Shown here piece after piece: positions 28,115 to 34,628 of a stretch of DNA of 64,000 nt. Positions within the stretch are counted from its first letter, which is position 1. Each line of letters opens with the position of its first letter. The position numbers and the translations under genes are program-made. Location of the stretch: assembly GCA_026392415.1 (NCBI GenBank), contig JAPLCC010000049.1, positions 45,174-109,173 of the forward strand, in the 5' to 3' direction. The notes below the pieces were generated by a model. The model ran no database searches, had not been told where the DNA came from, and saw only the letters and a program-made list of their open reading frames with translations. The DNA comes from Propionibacteriales bacterium (GTDB lineage Bacteria > Actinomycetota > Actinomycetes > Propionibacteriales > Nocardioidaceae).

Positions 28115-29359
28115 TCACTCCTTGCTCGGGTCCCACCAGGCGTAGCCCTTGAGGAACGGGTCCGGCTCGATCGGCTCCTCGGAGGACCAGACGACGTCGA
28201 ACTGGTTGTCCGAGTTGATCTGACCGATCAGGCCGGTCTTGGCGATGTGGTGGTTCTCGCCGTCGATCGTCACGGTGCCTTCAGGTGCGTCGAACGACAC
28301 GCCGTCGGCCGACGCGTTGATCTCGTCGACCTCGAACGAACCCGCCTTCTCGACCAGGTTCTTGTACAGGTAAAGCGAGGTGTACGCCGCCTCCATCGGG
28401 TCAGAGGTCGGGCGGTCCTTGCCGTACTTGTCCTGGAACGCCTTGATGAAGGTGTCGTTCTCCGGGCTCGACACGGACTGGAAGTAGTTCCAGGCCGCGT
28501 ACTGGCCGGTGACGTCCTTGCCCATCGCCGGCGCCTCCTCCTCGGCGATCGAGACCGAGATGATCGGCGTCGTCTTCGCGGTCAGGCCCTGCTCGTAGTA
28601 CGCCTTGATGAAGCCGACGTTGGACGAGCCGTTGATCGTGTTGAACACGAAGTCGGGCTTGGCGTCCACGATCTTGGCCACCTGGGTGGTCCAGTCGTCG
28701 TCATCGAGCGGGACGTACTCCTCGCCGACGATCTCGATGCCGAGCTCGGCGGCGTACTGCTTGATGATCTTGTTGGCCGTGCGCGGGAAGACGTAGTCCG
28801 ATCCGGCCAGGAACAGGGTCTTCACACCCTTGGTCTTGAGGAAGTCCATGGCCGGGATGATCTGCTGGTTGGTCGTCGCGCCGGTGTAGTAGATGTTCTC
28901 GGAGGCCTCGAGGCCTTCGTACTGGACCGGGTAGAACAGCAGGCCGTTGTTGGCCTCCACCACGGGGAGCATCGCCTTGCGGGAGGCAGAGGTCCAACCG
29001 CCGAAGACCGCCGCGACGCAGTCGCCGGTGAGGAGCTTCTCGATCTTCTCGGCGAAGATCGCCGGGTCGCTCGCGCCGTCCTCCTCGACGAACTCGAGCT
29101 CCTTGCCGAGGATGCCGCCGTCGGCGTTGATCTCCTCAGCCGCCATCGACAGCGAGTCGCGAACGGTCTGCTCGCTGATCGCCATCGCTCCGGACGTGGA
29201 GTTGAGGAACCCGAGCTTGATGGAGTCACCGGAGGTGTCGACGCAGCTCTCGACTGCGGTCTTCTCTCCGGATTTGGTGCCACCACAGGCGCTCAGGCTG
29301 AGCGCTGCGGTGAGGGCGAGGACGGTGCCTGTCGCCAGGCGGGTGCGGGATTCGAACAC
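28115..29359 (-). CDS. urtA: Urea-binding lipoprotein UrtA
   Basis: This 414-aa protein has a signal peptide ending in lipobox LSAC, a type 1 periplasmic-binding fold with LGFLNSTSGAMAISE, and the UrtA hallmark YPVQYEGLEASENIYYTGATTNQQ. It captures urea outside the cell for UrtBCDE. GTG 29359 is preferred over TTG 29368 because GAGAGGG is 9 bases upstream of the GTG but only 1 base from the TTG. It is the first gene of the approximately 9.2 kb urt-ure operon. Confidence 0.94.
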   Translation of the reverse strand: MFESRTRLATGTVLALTAALSLSACGGTKSGEKTAVESCVDTSGDSIKLGFLNSTSGAMAISEQTVRDSLSMAAEEINADGGILGKELEFVEEDGASDPAIFAEKIEKLLTGDCVAAVFGGWTSASRKAMLPVVEANNGLLFYPVQYEGLEASENIYYTGATTNQQIIPAMDFLKTKGVKTLFLAGSDYVFPRTANKIIKQYAAELGIEIVGEEYVPLDDDDWTTQVAKIVDAKPDFVFNTINGSSNVGFIKAYYEQGLTAKTTPIISVSIAEEEAPAMGKDVTGQYAAWNYFQSVSSPENDTFIKAFQDKYGKDRPTSDPMEAAYTSLYLYKNLVEKAGSFEVDEINASADGVSFDAPEGTVTIDGENHHIAKTGLIGQINSDNQFDVVWSSEEPIEPDPFLKGYAWWDPSKE

Positions 29360-29384
29360 GGGGGACAACCCTCTCGGTCATCGA

Positions 29385-29405
29385 CCTGCAGTCTCGGGCT
29401 GCAGG
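29385..29405 (-). promoter_or_regulatory. Hairpin in the urtA leader
   Basis: Perfect 7-bp inverted repeat CCTGCAG with its complement CTGCAGG and a 7-base loop, 26 bases before the urtA start. It may affect translation or stability of the operon message. Confidence 0.35.
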
Positions 29406-29446
29406 CTCGGGGCCAGGGGGCACAGCGGCGGGCCCCGGTGGCGATG

Positions 29447-29452
29447 AACCTA
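29447..29452 (-). promoter_or_regulatory. Candidate -10 (TAGGTT) of the urt-ure operon
   Basis: TAGGTT about 90 bases upstream of urtA would give a leader of roughly 80 bases. No good -35 lies at 16-18 bases. A GATTTC/GAAATC inverted repeat (20-base spacer) lies just upstream and may be a regulator site. Confidence 0.3.
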
Positions 29453-29497
29453 GGAAGGGCTGATTTCCAACTACTACCAAATGGAATGAAATCGGTG

Positions 29498-30427
29498 TTA
29501 CGAAGCGGACCCGGCGATGACGCCCGTGAGTCGGGCCACGGGAGAGGCCAGCGACCACCTCTCCGCGAGCGCCTCGAGCGCCTCCGGATCGACGGGCGTG
29601 CGGGGCAGTGCCAGCGCGTCGCCACGCGGGAGGTCGATGTCACGAGCGACCGCGACGACCTTCGGGGCCACGTCGAGGTACGCCGCCGCCTCACGGATCT
29701 TCAACCGCGGACCGGGGCCCAGGTCGCTGGCCGGATCCTCGACGGCCGCGCGGACGCCGGCGATGTCGCCGTACTTCTGCAGGAGCACGGCGGCGGTCTT
29801 GTCGCCGACGCCCTTCACCCCGGGGAGCCCGTCGGACGCGTCGCCGCGCAAGGTGGCGAAGTCGGCGTACTGGTCGGCACGAATGCCGTACTTCTCCAGG
29901 ACCCAGGCCTCGTCGACGCGCTCATGGCGGCCGACGCCCTTGCCGACGTAGAGGATCCGGACCCCGGCAGCGTCGTCGACCAGCTGGAACAGGTCGCGGT
30001 CGCCGGTCACCGCGTCGACCGGCATGCCGGCACCGGTCGCCAACGTGCCGATCACGTCGTCCGCCTCGTAGCCGGGGGCACCGATGACGGCGATGCCGAA
30101 GGCCGCCAGCACCTCGCGGATGACCGGCACCTGGACTTCGAGCGGATCCGGCACCTCCTCGACGTCAGGCGCGTCCGGCACTTCGGCCACGACGCGGTGC
30201 GCCTTGTAGGTGGGGATCAGGTCGACGCGCCACTGCGGTCTCCAGTCGTCGTCCCAGCAGCAGACGAGGTGCGTGGGTTCGTACTGCTCCACCAGACTCG
30301 AGATGTAGCCCAGCAGGCCCCGGACAGCATTCACGTTCGTCCCGTCGGGCGCCAGGATCTCGGGCGCCCCGAAGTAGGCGCGGAAGTACATGCTGGCGGT
30401 GTCGAGGAGCATCAGTCGATCAGTCAT
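29498..30427 (-). CDS. 5'-3' exonuclease (PolA N-terminal-like, FEN family)
   Basis: This 309-aa stand-alone FEN-type nuclease resembles the N-terminal domain of DNA polymerase I. Metal-binding acids are visible in MLLDTASMYFRAYFG, GYEADDVIGTLA and VTGDRDLFQLVDD. A helix-hairpin-helix follows at GLPGVKGVGDKTAAVLL. It would remove RNA primers or 5' flaps. The track's first 196 residues are upstream read-through; ATG 30427 is followed at once by the conserved fold, and TAGTCT lies 8 bases upstream. Confidence 0.92.
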   Translation of the reverse strand: MTDRLMLLDTASMYFRAYFGAPEILAPDGTNVNAVRGLLGYISSLVEQYEPTHLVCCWDDDWRPQWRVDLIPTYKAHRVVAEVPDAPDVEEVPDPLEVQVPVIREVLAAFGIAVIGAPGYEADDVIGTLATGAGMPVDAVTGDRDLFQLVDDAAGVRILYVGKGVGRHERVDEAWVLEKYGIRADQYADFATLRGDASDGLPGVKGVGDKTAAVLLQKYGDIAGVRAAVEDPASDLGPGPRLKIREAAAYLDVAPKVVAVARDIDLPRGDALALPRTPVDPEALEALAERWSLASPVARLTGVIAGSAS

Positions 30428-30435
30428 CGCGAGCC

Positions 30436-30441
30436 AGACTA
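30436..30441 (-). promoter_or_regulatory. Leaderless -10 (TAGTCT) for the 5'-3' exonuclease
   Basis: TAGTCT, 8 bases, ATG 30427. Confidence 0.4.
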
Positions 30442-30496
30442 GGCCGTCACGGCGCACCGCTGGCGAGACATCGCAGGTTCCGCTGGCTCGCTGCCC

Positions 30497-30502
30497 TAGG
30501 CT
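30497..30502 (+). promoter_or_regulatory. Leaderless -10 (TAGGCT) for the Lrp-family regulator
   Basis: TAGGCT, 6 bases, GTG 30509. Confidence 0.5.
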
Positions 30503-30508
30503 GAGCGC

Positions 30509-30973
30509 GTGAGCCAGAGCATGAATCCATCGGTCGAGGCCATCGATCGACAGATCCTGGAGCTGCTGGCCAAGGACGGGCGGATGTCCTACACCGATCT
30601 CGGGCGGGCCACGGGCCTCTCCACCTCGGCCGTGCACCAGCGCGTCAAGCGCCTGGAACAGCGCGGCCTGATCCTCGGCTACGGCGCCACGGTCAACTAC
30701 GCAGAGATCGGTCTCCCGCTGACGGCGTTCATCGCGATCCGCCCGATCGACCCGTCGCAGCCCGACGACTGCCCCGAGCGACTCGTCGGCATGCCCGAGA
30801 TCGAGTCGTGCTGGTCGGTGGCGGGCGAGGAGTCCTACATCCTCAAGGTGCGGACCCATTCGCCGGCGCAGATGGAGACGCTGCTGGGGCGGATCCGCAC
30901 CGTTGCGAACGTCTCGACGCACACGACGATCGTGCTCTCGACCTACTACGAGAACCGCCCGGTTTCCGGCTGA
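30509..30973 (+). CDS. Lrp/AsnC-family transcription regulator
   Basis: This 154-aa protein has an N-terminal winged HTH (about 9-60, with GRATGLSTSAVHQRVKRLEQRGLI) and a C-terminal RAM/AsnC ligand domain (about 70-150). Members bind amino acids and regulate amino acid metabolism, often including their own gene. The target is unknown; it is divergent from the exonuclease gene and upstream of the structured gap. The GTG start is supported by the leaderless -10. Confidence 0.9.
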   Translation: MSQSMNPSVEAIDRQILELLAKDGRMSYTDLGRATGLSTSAVHQRVKRLEQRGLILGYGATVNYAEIGLPLTAFIAIRPIDPSQPDDCPERLVGMPEIESCWSVAGEESYILKVRTHSPAQMETLLGRIRTVANVSTHTTIVLSTYYENRPVSG

Positions 30974-30995
30974 CGCCTCGGATTTCACCGGCACC

Positions 30996-31019
30996 CGGCG
31001 TGCCGTCGGCGACACGCCG
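30996..31019 (+). terminator. Candidate terminator of the Lrp gene
   Basis: Inverted repeat CGGCGTG/CACGCCG with a 10-base loop, 22 bases after the stop codon, with a T-rich stretch about 12 bases further on. Confidence 0.4.
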
Positions 31020-31031
31020 ATGTGGATGAGA

Positions 31032-31050
31032 TTTTTCCGATCTTTTTCCG
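31032..31050. repeat. Two phased T-tracts (TTTTTCCG, period 11)
   Basis: TTTTTCCG occurs twice with an 11-bp period in an otherwise very GC-rich region. Tracts in phase with the helix can bend DNA. They lie about 58-76 bases upstream of a TTGACA promoter. Confidence 0.5.
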
Positions 31051-31064
31051 GCCCGACTGCCCCG

Positions 31065-31102
31065 CGCTGACCTGCGAGAACACGTATCAGTGCAGGTCAG
31101 CG
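31065..31102. promoter_or_regulatory. 11-bp inverted repeat just upstream of a consensus promoter
   Basis: CGCTGACCTGC and its perfect complement GCAGGTCAGCG are separated by 16 bases. The right arm ends 5 bases before the TTGACA box, so it could be a hairpin ending upstream transcripts or a two-half-site operator. Confidence 0.5.
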
Positions 31103-31107
31103 ACCGG

Positions 31108-31136
31108 TTGACACCGCAGGCAAGGCTGACCAGAGT
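31108..31136 (+). promoter_or_regulatory. SigA-type promoter TTGACA-N17-CAGAGT
   Basis: A perfect -35 hexamer and a NANNNT -10 at the ideal 17-bp spacing. The predicted start is near 31143, about 250 bases upstream of lnt. It is the clearest two-box promoter seen in the window. Confidence 0.6.
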
Positions 31137-31142
31137 ACGGTC

Positions 31143-31353
31143 TCGTTCGCTCGTGCAGGTCGTGGCAGGCGGACCGACGTCCGAGTGGCCGAGCGTCGGG
31201 GGAGTAGCACCAACTCAACCCGACAACGGTTCGCGGAGGTCGGTTCGCTCCTCGAGAGTGAACCGGAAGGGTTCGGGTCCCCCTAGACAACGTCGCGTGC
31301 ATCGGCCGCCAGTCGGAAGTCGGGATGGTCCGAAGGGGGCGCGAACCCTTCCG
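31143..31353 (+). ncRNA. Candidate structured RNA or long lnt leader
   Basis: No convincing gene lies in this gap, but the sequence folds into a run of adjoining stems. CGCTCG/CGAGCG (31148-31195) encloses a CGGAC/GTCCG tetraloop hairpin. GTCGGG/CCCGAC (31195-31224) has an inner GAGT/ACTC stem. CGGTTCGCTC/GAGTGAACCG spans 31241-31265. A 12-bp perfect stem CGGAAGGGTTCG/CGAACCCTTCCG (31264-31353) contains a further 6-bp CCCCCT/AGGGGG stem inside it. A consensus promoter sits immediately upstream. It matches no RNA class I can recognise; hallmarks of RNase P RNA, tmRNA and SRP RNA are absent. It could be a small RNA or a regulatory leader of lnt-ppm. Confidence 0.5.
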
Positions 31354-31383
31354 CCCGCCTGCAAAAGCGTGACAGCCGCCGAC

Positions 31384-31389
31384 TACGCT
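31384..31389 (+). promoter_or_regulatory. Leaderless -10 (TACGCT) for lnt
   Basis: TACGCT, 6 bases, GTG 31396. If used, lnt has a second, leaderless promoter independent of the structured region. Confidence 0.45.
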
Positions 31390-31395
31390 CGCCTC

Positions 31396-32913
31396 GTGCT
31401 GCAGCGCTCCTTCTTCGCGGTCTTCGGCGGGGCCCTGCTGGCCGCGTCGTTCGAGCCGCTCGCGCTCGCCTGGCTGCTGCCGATCGGAGTCGCCTCGTTC
31501 GCCCTCGTGACCCGCGACCTCACCGTGCGTCGTGCTGGCCTCGTGGGCGTGCTCTTCGGTGCCGCGTTCATGTTCAGCCACCTCGCCTGGATGCGGACAT
31601 CGGTGGGACCGGATGCATGGGTGGCGCTGTCCTCGTTCGAGGCGCTCTTCTACGGCTTGCTCGGACTCTGCGTGCCCCTGCTGCGGCGCCTGCCGGTCGC
31701 GCCACTGTGGCTCGCGGCGGCGTGGACCGCGATGGAGACCCTTCGCAGCGGGTGGCCGTTCAGCGGGCTGCCGTGGGGCCGCCTCGCTTTCGCCGCCATC
31801 GACACCCCGGCAGCACAGGGTGTCGCCTACGTCGGCATGACCGGGCTGAGCTTCCTGCTGGCCCTCGCGGGCTTCCTGCTGGCCCATCTCGTCGAGTCGG
31901 CGCCGGGAACCCGTCGGCTCCGCGCCGCCGCCCTGGTGGGCGTGCTGGCGGTCCTGGTCACCCCCGCGGTCGTGCCCTACGACGTCGCGCAGACAGACAC
32001 CACCACGGTGGCTGTCGTCCAGGGCAATGTCCCCGGTCGCGGTGACGACATCCTCTTCGATGCACGCGGCGTCACGCAGAACCATGTGGACGCCACCCTG
32101 CAGCTCGCCGCGGATGTCGCGACGGGCAGGGCAGAGCAGCCCGACTTCGTCCTGTGGCCGGAGAACTCCACGGCGGTGGACCCGTTCCTCGACGGTCCCG
32201 TCAACCGCGGCATCCACGACGCGGTGCGGGCCATCGACGTACCGGTCGTCGTCGGCGGGATCGTCGACGACGGCCAGGACCACATCCTCAACCAGGGCAT
32301 CGTCTGGGACCCGGTCAGCGGACCAGGGGAGCGCTACACCAAGCAGCACCCGGTGCCGTACGGCGAGTACATCCCCTATCGCAATCTGTGGGACCCCAAG
32401 TTCGGCCAGCTCGCCCTGGTCTCGCGCGACATGAAGAGCGGCACCCGGACCAGCCCGTTGCGCGTGGCGGGCATCGACCTGGCCGACGCGATCTGCTTCG
32501 ACGTCGCCTACGACGACGTGATGCCCGCCCAGGTTCGCGACGGTGCCGAGCTGTTGACCGTGCAGACCAGCAATGCCAGCTTCATCTTCACCCACCAGAT
32601 CGAGCAGCAGTTCGCGATCACCCGTCTGCGCGCGGTCGAGGCCGGCCGCTGGCTCGCGGTGGCATCGACCAATGGACGCAGCGGCGTGATCGCTCCCGAC
32701 GGCACCGTCGTCGCCTCCGCCGAGCCGCGCACCACCTCGGTCCTGGTCCAGGAGGTCGGCCTGAGCACGGACCTGACGCCTGCGATGCGACTGGGGGAGT
32801 GGCCGTCCCGGTTGTTCACTGCGATGACCCTCGCTGCTCTCGTTGCCGGCGCTTTCGCGTACCGTCGTAGGCAAGAGTCGGCCGGGTCCGCGGAGGAGGA
32901 AACCGTTGCCTGA
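31396..32913 (+). CDS. lnt: Apolipoprotein N-acyltransferase
   Basis: This 505-aa membrane enzyme has six to seven hydrophobic segments in the first 200 residues and a nitrilase domain after about 215. The catalytic triad is visible as Glu in VLWPENS, Lys in YTKQHPVPYGEYIP and Cys in DAICFDVAYDD. It adds the third acyl chain to lipoproteins at the membrane. The ORF track starts 102 codons earlier in the structured gap; GTG 31396 is chosen for its leaderless -10 and for the hydrophobic start of the family. It overlaps ppm by 8 bases. Confidence 0.92.
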   Translation: MLQRSFFAVFGGALLAASFEPLALAWLLPIGVASFALVTRDLTVRRAGLVGVLFGAAFMFSHLAWMRTSVGPDAWVALSSFEALFYGLLGLCVPLLRRLPVAPLWLAAAWTAMETLRSGWPFSGLPWGRLAFAAIDTPAAQGVAYVGMTGLSFLLALAGFLLAHLVESAPGTRRLRAAALVGVLAVLVTPAVVPYDVAQTDTTTVAVVQGNVPGRGDDILFDARGVTQNHVDATLQLAADVATGRAEQPDFVLWPENSTAVDPFLDGPVNRGIHDAVRAIDVPVVVGGIVDDGQDHILNQGIVWDPVSGPGERYTKQHPVPYGEYIPYRNLWDPKFGQLALVSRDMKSGTRTSPLRVAGIDLADAICFDVAYDDVMPAQVRDGAELLTVQTSNASFIFTHQIEQQFAITRLRAVEAGRWLAVASTNGRSGVIAPDGTVVASAEPRTTSVLVQEVGLSTDLTPAMRLGEWPSRLFTAMTLAALVAGAFAYRRRQESAGSAEEETVA

Positions 32914-33661
32914 TCACATCCCAGACCTGGGCCGCACCATCATGGTCGTTCCGACGTTCAACGAGGCCGAGAACATCGCCTGGATCATCGGACGACTCCG
33001 TCTCGCCCAACCCCACGTCGACGTCCTCGTGGTCGACGACGGTTCCCCCGACGGCACCGGCGCCATTGCCGACCGACTGGCCGGGGACGACACACAGGTC
33101 CACGTCCTGCACCGCACGGCCAAGGGCGGTCTGGGCGCGGCGTACCTCGCCGGCTTCGACTGGGCGCTCACCCAGGGCTACGACGTGATCGGGGAGATGG
33201 ACGCCGACGGTTCCCACCAGCCCGAGCAGCTGCACCGCCTGCTGCGCGGGCTGCTCGACGCCGATCTGGTCATCGGGTCCCGGTGGATTCCCGGGGGCTC
33301 GGTCGTCAACTGGCCGTGGGAGCGCGAGGTGCTGTCGCGCGGCGGCAACCTCTACGTCCGGCTGCTGCTCGGGATCGACGTGCGCGACGCGACGGCGGGC
33401 TATCGCCTGTTCCGCCGCACCACCCTCGAGAAGATCCGCCTCCACGAGGTGAAGTCGACCGGCTACGTCTTCCAGACGGACCTCGTCACCCGCACCCTGC
33501 GCGCCGGGTTGACGGTCCGCGAGGTTCCGATCGAGTTCGTCGAGCGGGTCCGCGGCGAGTCGAAGATGAGCGGCCAGGTGGCTGTGGAGTCGCTGAAGCG
33601 GATCACTGCGTGGGGCTTCCGCGAGCGTTGGCACAAGGTCCGGGCCACGTATCGTCGATGA
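32906..33661 (+). CDS. ppm1: Polyprenol monophosphomannose synthase (Ppm/Dpm1-like GT2)
   Basis: This 251-aa GT2 glycosyltransferase has TIMVVPTFNEAENI, VVDDGSPDGT and EMDADGSHQPE (the DxD-type metal site), and no C-terminal membrane domain. It transfers mannose from GDP-mannose to polyprenyl phosphate for lipoarabinomannan-type glycans and protein mannosylation. In M. tuberculosis the homologue is fused to Lnt; here they are separate but overlapping genes. TTG 32906 is chosen because GGAGGAGG lies about 6 bases upstream. Confidence 0.92.
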   Translation: MPDHIPDLGRTIMVVPTFNEAENIAWIIGRLRLAQPHVDVLVVDDGSPDGTGAIADRLAGDDTQVHVLHRTAKGGLGAAYLAGFDWALTQGYDVIGEMDADGSHQPEQLHRLLRGLLDADLVIGSRWIPGGSVVNWPWEREVLSRGGNLYVRLLLGIDVRDATAGYRLFRRTTLEKIRLHEVKSTGYVFQTDLVTRTLRAGLTVREVPIEFVERVRGESKMSGQVAVESLKRITAWGFRERWHKVRATYRR

Positions 33662-33662
33662 G

Positions 33663-34124
33663 GTGCCCGTGGTGAGACGAGGCGGCCGTCGGGCCGCGCT
33701 GCTGCTGTTCCTGGCGTTCGTGGTGATGCCGATCCTGGAGATCTTCGTGCTGATCCAGGTCGGGCAGGCGATCGGCCCGTGGTGGACGATCCTGCTGCTC
33801 GTGCTCGACAGCTTCATCGGAGCGTGGCTGATCAAGCGCGAGGGCCGGCGGGCCTGGCAGGCGCTCCAGGCGCGGCTTCAGACCGGCCAGATGCCCGCCC
33901 GCGAACTCGCCGACGGCGTCCTGGTCGTGCTGGGTGGCGCGTTCATGCTGAGCCCGGGATTCGTCACCGATGCCCTCGGCATCCTGCTGATCCTGCCGTT
34001 CACCCGCCCGCTGTTCCGCGGGTTGCTGACGTCGTACGCCCTCAACCGGATCACCACACGAACAAGCCCCGGAACACCGCCGCAGGGCGACGTGGTCCGG
34101 GGCGAGGTCGTAGATCCCGAATAG
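33663..34124 (+). CDS. fxsA: FxsA family membrane protein
   Basis: This 153-aa protein has three to four hydrophobic segments with the family motifs FVVMPILEIFVLIQVGQAIGPW, LDSFIGAWLIKREG and LVVLGGAFMLSPGFVTDALGILLILP. FxsA is an inner-membrane protein first known for suppressing F-exclusion of phage T7; its normal role is unclear. It begins one base after the ppm stop and ends 12 bases from the convergent rbpA stop. The C-terminal tail after residue 125 is polar. Confidence 0.9.
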   Translation: MPVVRRGGRRAALLLFLAFVVMPILEIFVLIQVGQAIGPWWTILLLVLDSFIGAWLIKREGRRAWQALQARLQTGQMPARELADGVLVVLGGAFMLSPGFVTDALGILLILPFTRPLFRGLLTSYALNRITTRTSPGTPPQGDVVRGEVVDPE

Positions 34125-34136
34125 GGCTCGGGCCCG

Positions 34137-34529
34137 TCAGGACTTGGTGGCGGCCTTCCGCTTGCGGGCGTTGGCCCGGTGGAGGTGCGCCGGGCCGATC
34201 TCGCCGCCGCGCAGCAACTCCAGGCGCTCGGTGAGGATCTCCTCGAGCTCCTTCTCCGAACGACGCTCCAACAGCATGTCCCAGTGGGTGCGCTGGGGCT
34301 TCTCGACCTTCACCTCGCGCTCGATGCCCGAGGTGCTCTCGCCCTCGGCACCGCAGCGCGGGCACTCCCACACCGCGGGCACGTCGGCCTCGATCGACAT
34401 GGTGATCTCGAACTCGTGCCCCTGCGTGCAGCGGTATCCGACCTGTTGGCGAGCCGCGAACTCGATTCCTCGCTCGTCCTCGAACGACTGGCCCCCCAGT
34501 CGGGCGCCGCGCAATGTCCGCTCAGCCAT
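34137..34529 (-). CDS. rbpA: RNA polymerase-binding protein RbpA
   Basis: This 130-aa protein contains the RbpA core: MAERTLRGARLGGQSFEDERG, the zinc site around YRCTQGHEFE and WECPRCGAEG, and the sigma-interaction domain KPQRTHWDMLLERRSEKELEEILTERLELL. It binds RNA polymerase and the principal sigma factor, stabilises open complexes and influences rifampicin tolerance. ATG 34529 has GGGAGGTGGAG upstream. The tail is basic and longer than in mycobacteria. Upstream lies a SigR-like promoter. Confidence 0.95.
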   Translation of the reverse strand: MAERTLRGARLGGQSFEDERGIEFAARQQVGYRCTQGHEFEITMSIEADVPAVWECPRCGAEGESTSGIEREVKVEKPQRTHWDMLLERRSEKELEEILTERLELLRGGEIGPAHLHRANARKRKAATKS

Positions 34530-34565
34530 GAGAACTCCACCTCCCGTGTTTCGTCTCTGATCTGT

Positions 34566-34592
34566 CAACGCTACCCGCCGGTAAAAGGTTCC
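34566..34592 (-). promoter_or_regulatory. SigR/SigH-type promoter GGAAC-N18-GTTG for rbpA
   Basis: GGAAC (bases 34588-34592 read on the minus strand), exactly 18 bases, then GTTG. This fits the SigR/SigH thiol-stress promoter consensus (GGAAT-N18-GTT). The predicted start is about 30 bases before the rbpA ATG. rbpA is a known SigR target in Streptomyces. Confidence 0.7.
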
Positions 34593-34628
34593 AGTCCCTG
34601 GCAGACCGGGCGGGTGTCCGCCGTCACG

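Noticed and set aside
29360-29497. Riboswitch in the urtA leader
   Set aside because: Only one 7-bp hairpin and a G/C-rich stretch are present; no conserved guanidine or other riboswitch core motif is visible.
29440-29500. GlnR-like half-sites (GTTAC and GAAAT) upstream of urtA
   Set aside because: The centre-to-centre distance is 9 rather than the 11 of GlnR boxes, and the second half-site is degenerate. Nitrogen control is plausible, but this site does not support it.
31160-31290. tRNA-like GAGTGGCCGAGCG and GGTTCGGGTCC segments
   Set aside because: They resemble D-arm and T-arm boxes of a class II tRNA, but no acceptor stem or anticodon arm can be formed around them; the bases pair better in the hairpins listed.
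31090-31395. 102-residue N-terminal extension of Lnt in the ORF track
   Set aside because: The extension is Arg/Pro/Ser-rich, precedes the first family-conserved segment and runs through the structured region; GTG 31396 has a leaderless -10.
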